From Roseiarcus sp963813195 (GTDB lineage Bacteria > Pseudomonadota > Alphaproteobacteria > Rhizobiales > Beijerinckiaceae): a DNA stretch of 64,000 nucleotides. The stretch spans positions 83,684 to 147,683 of the forward strand of contig CAWEYC010000022.1 of NCBI GenBank assembly GCA_963813195.1. Reading direction: 5' to 3'. The position numbers and the translations under genes are program-made. The stretch's first letter is position 1; the number at the start of each line of letters is the position of its first letter. Below the pieces are notes generated by a model. That model searched no databases and had not been told where the DNA came from. It saw nothing but the letters and a program-made list of their open reading frames with translations. Below, piece by piece: positions 1-8,419 of this stretch.

Positions 1-832
1 AACGCTCGATGAACTTGATTTCCTTGGCGAGCATCGCCTGCTGTCGCTCGAACTGGGCTTGCTGCTGCTTCTCGCTCTGGGCGCGTTGCTGCTCGTAGAA
101 CTCGTAATCGCCCGAATAGGTGGTCAGCGAGCCGGCGTCGATTTCGACGATCTTGTTGACGACGCGGTTCATGAACTCGCGATCGTGCGAGGTCATCAGC
201 AGGCCGCCCTCGTAGCCTTTGAGAAATTGCTCCAGCCAGATCAGGCTCTCGAGGTCGAGATGGTTGCTCGGCTCGTCCAGCAGCATGACGTCGGGGCGCA
301 TGAGCAGGATGCGGGCGAGCGCGACGCGCATCTTCCAGCCGCCCGAAAGCTTCTCCACGTCGCCGTCCATCATCTCCTCGGTGAAGCTCAGGCCGGCGAG
401 GACTTCGCGGGCGCGGCCATCGAGCGCGTAACCGCCAAGCTCCTCGAAGCGCGCCTGCGCCTCGCCGTAACGCTCGATGATCTCGTCCATTTCGTCGGCG
501 CGGTCCGGATCGGCCATCGCGGCTTCGAGCGCGGCGAGTTCGGCCGCCGCCGCGCTCACCGGGCCGGCGCCGTCCATCACCTCGGCGACAGCGCTGCGGC
601 CCGACATCTCGCCGACATCCTGGCTGAAATAGCCGACTGTGACGCCCCGATCGATCGCGACCTGGCCCTCGTCGGGTTGCTCCTGTCCCGTGATCATCCG
701 GAAGAGCGTCGTCTTCCCCGCGCCGTTGGGCCCGACGAGGCCGATCTTCTCGCCCTTCTGCAGCGCCGCGGAAGCCTCGATGAAGAGGATCTGGTGGCCA
801 TTCTGCTTACCGATGTTTTCGAGACGAATCAT
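1..832 (-). CDS. ABC-F family ATPase, N-terminal 277 residues (runs off the window start)
   Basis: The translation from the ATG at 832 shows the first nucleotide-binding domain of a soluble, duplicated ABC-F ATPase of the Uup/YbiT/EttA type. ABC-F proteins act at the ribosome and carry no membrane domain. Visible motifs are the Walker A GPNGAGKTT (about residue 30), the signature LSGGWKMR, the Walker B and D-loop in LLDEPSNHLDLE, and the switch His in TSHDREF. The inter-domain linker begins as a Gln/Lys/Arg-rich helix (EKQQQAQFERQQ) just before the window edge, so the second ATPase domain lies outside. The large opposite-strand open frame over this gene is antisense noise. Which ABC-F subfamily it belongs to cannot be decided from half the protein. 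Confidence 0.93.
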   Translation of the reverse strand, partial: MIRLENIGKQNGHQILFIEASAALQKGEKIGLVGPNGAGKTTLFRMITGQEQPDEGQVAIDRGVTVGYFSQDVGEMSGRSAVAEVMDGAGPVSAAAAELAALEAAMADPDRADEMDEIIERYGEAQARFEELGGYALDGRAREVLAGLSFTEEMMDGDVEKLSGGWKMRVALARILLMRPDVMLLDEPSNHLDLESLIWLEQFLKGYEGGLLMTSHDREFMNRVVNKIVEIDAGSLTTYSGDYEFYEQQRAQSEKQQQAQFERQQAMLAKEIKFIER

Positions 833-919
833 GCGCGCGCAAAGCCCAAGATAATTTCTCCGCAATTATGGGATGTGGCGGGGTCGTCCAACCGCTTGCC
901 GGTCGGCGCGGCCTCGGCC

Positions 920-2671
920 CTATTCCTCGAACCGCTCGCTCATACCCTGCGCCTTGCGCGGGGCGATCGAGGCGTCCGGCGCTTTCAGCGGCGATCCGGA
1001 ATCGCGGAAGCGGTTGACGATGGGATAGCGCCGGTCGCGGCCAAAATTCTTCGGGCCGACCTTGACGCCCGGCGCGGACTGTCGGCGCTTGTATTCCGCG
1101 AGATAGAGCAGCTTTTCGATCCGTCGCACGGTGTCGGCGTCATAGCCTTCGGCGATGATGTCGGCGATGCGCATTTCCTTTTCGACGAGGCGCAGCAGGA
1201 TCGCGTCGAGGACGGAATAGGGCGGCAGCGAATCCTCGTCCTTCTGGTCCTCGCGCAATTCGGCCGAGGGGGGCCGGACGATGATGGCGGGCGGAATGAC
1301 TTCGCCGTCGGGGCCGCGCGCGCCGATCGGCTTCCAGCGATTGCGCAAGGCGGCGAGGCGGAAGACCTCCATCTTGTAGAGGTCCTTGATCGGGTTGAAG
1401 CCGCCGTTCATGTCGCCGTAGAGCGTGGCGTAGCCGACCGACATCTCCGACTTGTTGCCGGTCGTCACCACCATCGCGCCGAACTTGTTGGAGATCGACA
1501 TCAGGATGAGGCCGCGCGCGCGGCTCTGGATGTTCTCTTCGGTGATGTCGCGGGGCCGCCCCTTGAAAATCGGCTCCAGCGCGTGTTCGACGCCTTCGAC
1601 CGGCTCGGCGATCGGGACCACGTCGTAGCGTATCCCGAGCGCCTTCGCGCAGGCGGCGGCGTCGCGCAGCGATTCCCCGGAGGTGAAACGGTACGGCAGC
1701 ATCACGGCATGGACGCGCTGCGACCCGAGCGCGTCGACCGCCATCGCCGCGCACAACGCCGAATCGATGCCGCCGGAGAGACCGAGCACGACGCCCGGAA
1801 AGCGATTGTTGTCGACATAGTCGCGCAGTCCCATCACGCAGGCGGCGTAATCGGCCTCGTCGCCCTCTTCGACGATTTCGCGCGGGCCCTCGCTACAGCG
1901 CCAGCCCTTGTCGCTGCGCTGCCAAACCGTGCGCGCGACGCAGGCGCGGAACGCCGGCAACTGAAAGGCGAGCGAGCGGTCGGCGTTGAGCGCGAACGAT
2001 GCGCCCTCGAAGACGAGTTCATCCTGGCCGCCGACCTGGTTGAGGTAGATGAGCGGCAGGCCGCTCTCGACGACGCGCGAGACGGCGACGTTCTGCCGGA
2101 TCGCCAGCTTGTCGCGCTCGTAGGGCGAAGCGTTGGGAACGAGCAGGATTTCGCCGCCGGTCTCGGCGATGCACTCGACGGGCTCGACGCCCCAGATGTC
2201 CTCGCAAATGGGAACGCCGATGCGGACGCCGCGAAAGACGATCGGTCCCGGCGCGGGGCCAGGCCGGAAGACGCGCTTCTCGTCGAAGACGCCATAGTTG
2301 GGCAGATCGACCTTGAAGCGCACCGCCTCGATCCGCCCGCCGTCGAGCAGCGCCGCGGCGTTGTAGAGCGCGCCGTCCTCGACCCACGGCAATCCGACGA
2401 GCACGGCCGGGCCGCCGTCGGCGGTCTCGCGCGCCAAGGTCTCGCAGGCGGCGCGGCACGCCTCCTGAAACGCGGGCTTCAGCACGAGATCCTCGGGGGG
2501 ATAGCCGGAGAGATAGAGTTCGGGGGCCAGCACCAAATCGGCGCCAAACCCCGCCGCCTCGGCGCGCGCCTCGCGCAGGCGCACGAGGTTGCCTTCGATG
2601 TCGCCGACGATCGAGGAAATTTGCGCGAGAGCGATGACGAGGCGGTCGGCGGGAGCGGGCATGGCGGGCAT
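920..2671 (-). CDS. nadE: Glutamine-dependent NAD+ synthase
   Basis: This 583-residue protein makes NAD+ from nicotinic acid adenine dinucleotide, ATP and glutamine, the last step of NAD synthesis in the cytosol. The N-terminal nitrilase-like glutaminase domain (about 10-270) shows the full triad: E51 in APELYLSGYP, K120 in RFKVDLPNYG and C156 in VPICEDIWG. The C-terminal ATP-pyrophosphatase domain carries the P-loop SGGIDSALCA near residue 299 and the family signature TTGNKSEMSVGYATLYGD. Length and domain order match the ammonia-channelling bifunctional NadE family. Two ATGs (2671 and 2662) could serve as start; the longer is given. It is transcribed toward the ABC-F gene with an 87-base gap. 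Confidence 0.97.
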   Translation of the reverse strand: MPAMPAPADRLVIALAQISSIVGDIEGNLVRLREARAEAAGFGADLVLAPELYLSGYPPEDLVLKPAFQEACRAACETLARETADGGPAVLVGLPWVEDGALYNAAALLDGGRIEAVRFKVDLPNYGVFDEKRVFRPGPAPGPIVFRGVRIGVPICEDIWGVEPVECIAETGGEILLVPNASPYERDKLAIRQNVAVSRVVESGLPLIYLNQVGGQDELVFEGASFALNADRSLAFQLPAFRACVARTVWQRSDKGWRCSEGPREIVEEGDEADYAACVMGLRDYVDNNRFPGVVLGLSGGIDSALCAAMAVDALGSQRVHAVMLPYRFTSGESLRDAAACAKALGIRYDVVPIAEPVEGVEHALEPIFKGRPRDITEENIQSRARGLILMSISNKFGAMVVTTGNKSEMSVGYATLYGDMNGGFNPIKDLYKMEVFRLAALRNRWKPIGARGPDGEVIPPAIIVRPPSAELREDQKDEDSLPPYSVLDAILLRLVEKEMRIADIIAEGYDADTVRRIEKLLYLAEYKRRQSAPGVKVGPKNFGRDRRYPIVNRFRDSGSPLKAPDASIAPRKAQGMSERFEE

Positions 2672-2746
2672 TTAGCGCGGCGAAGGCGTCGCGCGCAATG
2701 ACGACCGCGGCGCGCGTTCGCTCGCCTTGCCTTGACGAGGGCAACC

Positions 2747-3133
2747 ATGCCGCATTACCGTTTTTACGCAAGTAAAACGGAGCGCGTTTTGGCCACCACA
2801 GTCACCGTCAAGGGACAAGTCACATTGCCCAAGGCCGTGCGCGAGGCCTCCGGAATTCGTCCTGGCGATCGCGTCGAGGTGCGCGGAGTCGTCATCGGGC
2901 GCGCCGAGCGCAGCGACGATGCTGACGCCTATCTGCGTGTCCTTCAGGACATAAGCCGCCGGCGGCCCATCAAGGGCGCGACGACGGAAGAGATCATGGC
3001 GATGACCAGGGATGACCAGGGGCGACGATTGACGTTCGCCGACACGAATCTCAAGGCGCCGTTGACGCGCGACGTGCGGCGATATCGCACTTATTCTCCC
3101 GAGTTGAGCTTACTGGCGCCGGAGGGGCCGTAA
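2747..3133 (+). CDS. AbrB/MazE-like swapped-hairpin DNA-binding protein (antitoxin-like)
   Basis: The N-terminal part (residues about 12-45, TTVTVKGQVTLPK then GIRPGDRVEV) is a SpoVT/AbrB swapped-hairpin domain, as in antitoxins such as VapB and MazE. Residues 75-90 (GATTEEIMAMTRDD) look like the usual C-terminal toxin-binding tail of such antitoxins. The frame then continues about 40 residues beyond where family members normally end, so a lost stop codon is possible. No PIN or MazF toxin gene follows; the next gene is aroG on the other strand. It is therefore an orphan antitoxin or a stand-alone regulator. The ATG at 2747 is preferred; a TTG at 2732 is the upstream alternative. Confidence 0.7.
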   Translation: MPHYRFYASKTERVLATTVTVKGQVTLPKAVREASGIRPGDRVEVRGVVIGRAERSDDADAYLRVLQDISRRRPIKGATTEEIMAMTRDDQGRRLTFADTNLKAPLTRDVRRYRTYSPELSLLAPEGP

Positions 3134-3166
3134 CCCGGCCGCGCCCCGACGCCCAGACGAGGGCGC

Positions 3167-4555
3167 CTACTCCGCCGCCTGGACCGGCCGCGCCGGCGCC
3201 GCAAGCCGTTCGGCCTTCAGGAGTTCGGCGACCAGGAACGCGACCTCGATCGCCTGCTCGGCGTTGAGGCGCGGGTCGCAATAGGTGTGATAGCGGTTGC
3301 GGAGGTCGCTCTCCGAAATCGCGCGCGCGCCGCCGGTGCACTCGGTCACGTTCTTGCCCGTCATCTCCAGATGGACCCCGCCGGCGTAGCTCCCTTCGCT
3401 GCGGTGAACCGCGAAGAAGGAGCGGATTTCCGACGTGATGCGTTCGGTCGGACGGGTCTTATACCCGGTCCCAGTCTTGATCGTGTTGCCGTGCATGGCG
3501 TCGCAGACCCAGAGGACCTTGCGTCCCTCGCGCTGGACGGCCCGGATAAGCTGGGGCAGCGCGGCCTCGATCTTGTCCGCGCCAAAGCGGCAGATCAGCG
3601 ACAGACGCCCCGGCTCATGCGCCGGGTCGAGCGCGTCGATCAGGCGGAGAAGATCGTCGGGCTGGAGGGACGGTCCGCATTTGAGGCCGATCGGGTTGCG
3701 CACGCCGCGGCAATATTCGACATGGGCGCCGCCCAGCTGGCGGGTGCGGTCGCCGATCCACAGCATATGGCCCGAGGTCGCGTAATACTCGCCCGAGGTC
3801 GAGTCGAGCCGCGTCATCGCCTGTTCGTAGCCGAGCAGCAACGCCTCGTGCGAAGTGTAGAAGTCGGTGGCGCGCAATTCCGGATGCGCCTCGGCGTCGA
3901 GGCCGATCGCGCGCATGAAGCCGAGCGTCTCGGTGATTCGGTCCGCGACCCCTTGGTAGCGCTCCGACTGCGGGCTGTCCTTGACGAAACCGAGCATCCA
4001 GCGATGGGCGTTCTCGAGATTGGCGTAGCCGCCGGTGGCGAAGGCGCGCAGCAGGTTGAGCGTCGCCGCCGACTGGCGATAGGCTTCCAACTGCCGGCGC
4101 GGATCGGGCACGCGCGCTTGGGCGGTGAATTCGATGTCGTTGACGATGTCGCCGCGGTAGGCCGGCAACGTGACGCCGTCGATCGTCTCGCTGCCGGACG
4201 AGCGCGGCTTGGCGAATTGCCCGGCGACGCGGCCGACCTTGATGATCGGCGAGGCCGCCGCGAAGGTCATCACCACGGCCATTTGCAGGAACACGCGGAA
4301 GAAATCGCGGATGTTGTCGGCCGAGTGCTCGGCGAAGCTTTCGGCGCAATCGCCGCCCTGCAGCAGGAAGGCCTCTCCCGCCGTCGCCGCGCCCAGCGCC
4401 CGCTTGAGTTTGCGCGCTTCGCCGGCAAAGACGAGCGGCGGATAGCCGGCGAGTTGCCGCTCGACTTCGGCGAGCGCCGCCGCGTCGGGATAGGACGGCG
4501 ACTGCTCGATCGGCTTCAACCTCCAGCTTTCGGGACTCCAGCGGCTCTGCGCCAT
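3167..4555 (-). CDS. aroG: Class II 3-deoxy-7-phosphoheptulonate (DAHP) synthase
   Basis: The 462-residue enzyme condenses phosphoenolpyruvate with erythrose 4-phosphate, the first step of the shikimate pathway. It is the plant-like class II type (AroA-II) found in alphaproteobacteria and actinobacteria. Recognisable blocks are LLQGGDCAESF (about residue 85), VGRVAGQFAKPRSS with the PEP-binding KPRS, CRFGADKIEAALP, WVCDAMHGNT with the metal-binding His, and GGVHLEMTGKNVTEC near the C-terminus. Length is normal for the class. The ATG at 4555 opens the canonical start MAQSRWSPESWR. It stands alone between the AbrB-like gene and msrA, with a GC-rich hairpin in its leader. Confidence 0.97.
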   Translation of the reverse strand: MAQSRWSPESWRLKPIEQSPSYPDAAALAEVERQLAGYPPLVFAGEARKLKRALGAATAGEAFLLQGGDCAESFAEHSADNIRDFFRVFLQMAVVMTFAAASPIIKVGRVAGQFAKPRSSGSETIDGVTLPAYRGDIVNDIEFTAQARVPDPRRQLEAYRQSAATLNLLRAFATGGYANLENAHRWMLGFVKDSPQSERYQGVADRITETLGFMRAIGLDAEAHPELRATDFYTSHEALLLGYEQAMTRLDSTSGEYYATSGHMLWIGDRTRQLGGAHVEYCRGVRNPIGLKCGPSLQPDDLLRLIDALDPAHEPGRLSLICRFGADKIEAALPQLIRAVQREGRKVLWVCDAMHGNTIKTGTGYKTRPTERITSEIRSFFAVHRSEGSYAGGVHLEMTGKNVTECTGGARAISESDLRNRYHTYCDPRLNAEQAIEVAFLVAELLKAERLAAPARPVQAAE

Positions 4556-4589
4556 AATCTTACGCCTCGACTGACAATTCTGTTCTATG

Positions 4590-4608
4590 GGGGCGGCGCC
4601 GCCGCCCC
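4590..4608. promoter_or_regulatory. GC-rich hairpin in the aroG leader
   Basis: A perfect 8-bp inverted repeat, GGGGCGGC then GCCGCCCC with a 3-base loop, lies 35 bases upstream of the aroG start between divergent aroG and msrA. There is no T-run in either direction. It could be a leader structure or simply a GC-rich palindrome; a function is not shown. Confidence 0.35.
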
Positions 4609-4807
4609 TCCGCGTGCGCCGTCTATACAGGACCTCGCCGGCGATGGCGATATGGGGATTTGGCGTCGGGGACGGAAGAATTGCCCTGGGTGTCCAAGTC
4701 GGCGGCGGCGATATTTTCGGGTTCGTCTGAAACGAAAGGAGCGTGGCGGCCGTATAGACCGCAGGGGCCGCTTCCTCAGCGGCTTCCGTCAGCCAAGGAA
4801 ACCGCTC

Positions 4808-5518
4808 ATGGCCCTGCCGTCCCGACTTCTCTTCGCCGCCGCCGCGCCTCTAGCGATCCTCTCGGCTTGGTGGCTCGGCGCGCCGGCGCGGGCCGATGAG
4901 GAGGCCCATGTCGTTCCGCCGCCCGCGATCGATGAACCCGCGGCGCAAGGCGCCTCCGAGGTCGCCGTCGTCGCGGGCGGATGCTTCTGGGGGGTTCAGG
5001 GCGTGTTCCAGCACGTCAAAGGCGTCTCCGACGCGATTTCTGGTTACGATGGCGGCGAGGCGTCGACCGCGCATTACGACATGACGAGCCGCGGCGACAC
5101 CGGCCACGCCGAATCGGTGCGCATCACCTACGATCCGCGCGAGATCAGCTACGGGCGCATCCTGCAAATCTATTTCTCAGTGGCGCACGATCCGACCGAG
5201 CTCAACCGGCAGGGACCCGACGAGGGCACGCAGTATCGCTCCGCGATCTTCCCCGCCAACGACCAACAGGCGCGGATCGCGAAAGCCTACATCGACCAAC
5301 TCAATCAGGCGCATGCGTTCAACGCGGCCATCGTCACCAAGATCGAGCCGGGCAGAACCTTTTTTCCCGCTGAGGATTATCACCAGGACTTTCTCGCCCG
5401 GAATCCGACCTACCCCTATATCGTCTTCAACGATCTGCCGAAGATTGAGAATCTGAAGCGGATGTTCCCTGACGTCTATCGGGCCGACCCGGTCCTCGTG
5501 AGCTCCGGGCATTCGTGA
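4808..5518 (+). CDS. msrA: Peptide methionine-S-oxide reductase, exported
   Basis: MsrA reduces the S-epimer of methionine sulfoxide in oxidised proteins. The 236-residue product starts with a Sec signal peptide (hydrophobic LLFAAAAPLAILSAWWLG, likely cleavage after APARA), so it should act in the periplasm. The catalytic motif GGCFWG is at about residue 57, followed by the family blocks SGYDGG, YDP, FFSVAHDPT and EDYHQDF. No C-terminal resolving cysteine is seen, so recycling must use another thiol. The ATG at 4808 is chosen because it opens the signal peptide; the much longer open frame upstream is antisense to aroG. Confidence 0.95.
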   Translation: MALPSRLLFAAAAPLAILSAWWLGAPARADEEAHVVPPPAIDEPAAQGASEVAVVAGGCFWGVQGVFQHVKGVSDAISGYDGGEASTAHYDMTSRGDTGHAESVRITYDPREISYGRILQIYFSVAHDPTELNRQGPDEGTQYRSAIFPANDQQARIAKAYIDQLNQAHAFNAAIVTKIEPGRTFFPAEDYHQDFLARNPTYPYIVFNDLPKIENLKRMFPDVYRADPVLVSSGHS

Positions 5519-5526
5519 TTTCCGGC

Positions 5527-5545
5527 GGGGGCCCTCGTGGCCCCC
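5527..5545 (+). terminator. Possible terminator hairpin after msrA
   Basis: A 7-bp perfect stem (GGGGGCC / GGCCCCC) with a CTCGT loop starts 8 bases after the msrA stop codon. It is followed by an A-rich rather than a T-rich stretch, so intrinsic termination is plausible but not certain. Confidence 0.45.
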
Positions 5546-5686
5546 AACAAAAACCGCTAGCGCTTTCTACTTTAGGTGTGCGAGTCGCCCCTCTCCATCC
5601 CGTCTCGGAGGTCGCGCGGCGCGCGGCGACGTGCCAGCATGGCGGGCTTCCGCCTCGTCTGATTCGTCCGCAAAGCCCTTTCGCCC

Positions 5687-6847
5687 GTGAAGACGCTTTC
5701 CGCCCTCGCCGCGCTACTCCTGTCCGTCTCGTTGCTGATCGCGGGCAACGCCCTGGTCGGCGTGTTGACGCCGCTGCGCGCCAGCCTCGGCGCATTTCCG
5801 GATATCGCCATCGGCCTGCTCGGCTCGGTCTACTTCGCCGGCATGTTGGCGGGAACGCTGGCGACCCCCGCGATCGTGCGCCGGGCCGGCCATATCCGCG
5901 CGTTTTCGGCCTTCGTCGCGGTCGGAATCGTCTCCGTCATCTTGATGCCGGCGTGGGTTGCGCCAGCGCCGTGGATGGCCTCGCGCGGCGCGCTCGGCTT
6001 CGTCTTCGCGGGAATCTACGCGGTCGTCGAATCCTGGGTCAACGCCAAGGCGACCAACGCCAATCGCGGCGCGCTCTACGGCGTCTATCAGATCGTCACT
6101 TTCGTCGCCTCGGCGGGCGGCCAACTGTTGCTCAGGGCCTTCACGCCCGCTTCGTTCCTGCCCTTCACCTTCGGTGGCGCGCTGCTGGCCTTGGCGATCG
6201 TGCCCCTGACGATGACGAGCGTCGATCAGCCCGCGCAGCCGAAGTCGGTGCGGCTGCGCTTGCCCTGGCTGATTCGGCTGGCGCCGGTTTCGGCGTTCGC
6301 GTCGCTCGCGGCGGGCGCAGCCAACGGCGCCGCTTTCGCGCTCGGCCCGGTCTACGCCTTGGGGATTGGGATGAAACCGTCGGCGGTGCCGTTGTTCACC
6401 GCGGCGATCGTCGTCGGCTCCTCGCTGGGCGTCTATCCCGCCGGCTTCCTCTCCGATCGGATGGACCGGCGCCTGATCATGGTCATCGCCATGACGGCTG
6501 GAGCCGCGGTGGAGACGGCGCTCGCCATTCTCACGTTCACCGGCTGGTCGCTCATCGGCATGGGATTCCTGGTCGGCCTGACGACCTACACGCTCTATAC
6601 GTTGGCGACCTCGCACGCCAACGACCGCGCCAAGCCGCACGAAATGGTCCTGGTCTCCGCCGGACTGCTGTTCATCTACTGCATCGGCGCGATCATCGCC
6701 CCGGCGCTGGCGTCGGTGCTCATGCGGGCGTTCGGGCCATGGGCGCTGTTCGCGCAAAGCGCCACCGTACATTTCGCCATCGCGGCGTTCGCGCTTTGGC
6801 GACTGGCGGCGAACCCCTCTTGGGCGCGCCGCAGCGCTATTCCCTAA
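5687..6847 (+). CDS. MFS transporter (sugar or drug efflux type, substrate unknown)
   Basis: The 386-residue protein has about 12 hydrophobic segments and the layout of a small major-facilitator transporter, similar to YcaD-like permeases. The loop motif ...GFLSDRMDRRLIM (about residue 258) is the conserved cytoplasmic loop between helices 8 and 9. It begins with GTG at 5687 (MKTLSALAALLL). Its stop overlaps the end of convergent fabI by 11 bases. Neither sequence nor context indicates a substrate. Confidence 0.85.
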   Translation: MKTLSALAALLLSVSLLIAGNALVGVLTPLRASLGAFPDIAIGLLGSVYFAGMLAGTLATPAIVRRAGHIRAFSAFVAVGIVSVILMPAWVAPAPWMASRGALGFVFAGIYAVVESWVNAKATNANRGALYGVYQIVTFVASAGGQLLLRAFTPASFLPFTFGGALLALAIVPLTMTSVDQPAQPKSVRLRLPWLIRLAPVSAFASLAAGAANGAAFALGPVYALGIGMKPSAVPLFTAAIVVGSSLGVYPAGFLSDRMDRRLIMVIAMTAGAAVETALAILTFTGWSLIGMGFLVGLTTYTLYTLATSHANDRAKPHEMVLVSAGLLFIYCIGAIIAPALASVLMRAFGPWALFAQSATVHFAIAAFALWRLAANPSWARRSAIP

Positions 6848-7676
6848 CGATGGATATATCCGGCGCGGCGGGGTTCTTCATCCCGACGACGTGATACCCC
6901 GCGTCGACGTGCAGGATTTCGCCTGTCACGCCGCGCGACATCGGCGACAGGAGATAGACCGCCGTCTCGCCGACTTCCTCGATCGTGACCGAGCGGCGCA
7001 GCGGCGCATTCGATTCGTTCCAGCGCAGGATATAGCGGAAATCGCCGATGCCGGACGCCGCCAGGGTCTTGATCGGTCCGGCCGAAATCGCATTGACGCG
7101 AATCGCCTGCTCTCCGAGATCGGCGGCGAGATACCGCACGCTCGCTTCCAGAGCGGCTTTCGCGACGCCCATGACATTGTAATGCGGCATCCACTTTTCG
7201 GCGCCGTAATAGGTCAGGGTCAGCAGCGAGCCGCCCTTCGTCATCAGCTTTTCTGCGCGCTGCGCGATCGCGGTGAAGGAAAAACAGGAGATGGCGAGCG
7301 ACTTGGTGAAATTGCCTTCGCTGGTGTCGATATATCGTCCGGTCAATTCGTCCTTGTCGGCGAACGCGACGCAATGGACGACGAAGTCCAGGCCGCCCCA
7401 GAGCTTCTCGGCCTCGGCGAAGACCGCATCGATGGTCGCGCCGTCGGTCACGTCGCAGTGCCCGAGAACATGCGCGCCGAGTTCCTGCGCCAGGGGACGA
7501 ACTCGTTTTTCCAGCGCCTCGCCCTGGAACGTCATCGCGATCTCGGCGCCCGCGGCGCGCGCGGCCTTGGCGATGCCCCAGGCGATCGAACGATTGTTGG
7601 CGACGCCGAAAATGATGCCGCGCTGCCCGCGCATCACCCCACCGCCCTCGGATCCGCTCGAGCCTTCGTGCGCCAT
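6837..7676 (-). CDS. fabI: Enoyl-[acyl-carrier-protein] reductase (NADH)
   Basis: FabI reduces trans-2-enoyl-ACP in the last step of each fatty-acid elongation cycle and is the triclosan target. The product (279 residues) is a short-chain dehydrogenase-like Rossmann protein with the FabI nucleotide motif GVANNRSIAWGIA, HCVAFADKDEL in the middle and the catalytic Tyr/Lys pair in HYNVMGVAKAALEA. SVTIEEVGETAVYLLSP closes the fold. The ATG at 7676 has GAGG six bases upstream; a longer frame to 7733 is rejected because the added residues do not fit the family. The first 14 residues are Gly/Ser-rich, slightly longer than usual. Confidence 0.96.
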   Translation of the reverse strand: MAHEGSSGSEGGGVMRGQRGIIFGVANNRSIAWGIAKAARAAGAEIAMTFQGEALEKRVRPLAQELGAHVLGHCDVTDGATIDAVFAEAEKLWGGLDFVVHCVAFADKDELTGRYIDTSEGNFTKSLAISCFSFTAIAQRAEKLMTKGGSLLTLTYYGAEKWMPHYNVMGVAKAALEASVRYLAADLGEQAIRVNAISAGPIKTLAASGIGDFRYILRWNESNAPLRRSVTIEEVGETAVYLLSPMSRGVTGEILHVDAGYHVVGMKNPAAPDISIVRE

Positions 7677-7879
7677 CGAGACCTCGTTCGTCCGCCTCGC
7701 CTCCGCCCTTCGGAGGCCACAAAGCGCCATCACTTACCGTTGGCGGCCGCGCATGGGAAGGGTCCGCGTCGCTCTCGCACGTCACAAAATGTGTGAAATC
7801 GCACACAAAGACGCTTGGAAGCGCTAAACGTTCGGAATAAAGTTGTTAAGGCTAATTTGCGCTTACGGATGTTGCCGAC

Positions 7880-8419
7880 GTGTCTTCGAACCGGGAATGG
7901 TGTGATGACGCGGGCGCCCTGCGGCGCTTTGGGCGGGCTCTCGTACGGGACGATCGATTCGTTTCCGACGATATTTCGGCCGCCGCGTTGGTCGATAAGT
8001 TCTTCCGCCAGGCCTCGCTGACCTTGATCGACGATTCGGCCGGCGACATTCGCTCCGCGAGGGTGCGCGCGTTCGCCCAATTCATCCGTCTCTATCGCCG
8101 TCACGTTCGCCGTCTGGCGGCCGACGAAGCCGACGGCGCTTGGATCGAGGGCTCCGCATCGGTCGGAAGGGGCGGCGCGTCGGTGACCGTCGGGGTGCGC
8201 AACCTGCCGCTCGACCTGCGCGAGGCGCTGTTGCTCGTCGTGGTGGCGGGGTTCACGCATTGCGAAGCCGCGGAAGCCCTCGACATTCCCCTGGCCGCTG
8301 TGATCGATCGCCTCGGCCGGGCGCGCGCGCGGATTGCCGCGCACATGGGAGCATCGGGCGAGCCGGCGCTTGCGGAGTCGGCCTGGCCGAGCGCGGCTCA
8401 TCTTCGGATCGTCAAGTGA
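7880..8419 (+). CDS. Sigma-70-like factor, short and divergent (sigma4-type HTH at C-terminus)
   Basis: The 179-residue protein ends with a region resembling sigma region 4 (LPLDLREALLLVVVAGFTHCEAAEALDIPLAAVIDRLGRAR, about 120-160), where the HTH reads the -35 box. The N-terminal half is divergent and does not show a clear region 2 motif. It overlaps by 4 bases (GTGA) with an anti-sigma-like membrane gene. That is the standard layout of an ECF sigma/anti-sigma operon and the main support for the role. GTG at 7880 is the start. The stimulus is unknown. Confidence 0.7.
   Translation: MSSNREWCDDAGALRRFGRALVRDDRFVSDDISAAALVDKFFRQASLTLIDDSAGDIRSARVRAFAQFIRLYRRHVRRLAADEADGAWIEGSASVGRGGASVTVGVRNLPLDLREALLLVVVAGFTHCEAAEALDIPLAAVIDRLGRARARIAAHMGASGEPALAESAWPSAAHLRIVK

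Noticed and set aside
59..2701. 880-codon forward open frame
   Set aside because: It is antisense to the ABC-F and nadE genes, which have full motif support; GC-rich third positions create long antisense frames.
3287..4800. Forward frame of about 500 codons upstream of msrA
   Set aside because: Antisense to aroG; the true msrA start is the signal-peptide ATG at 4808.
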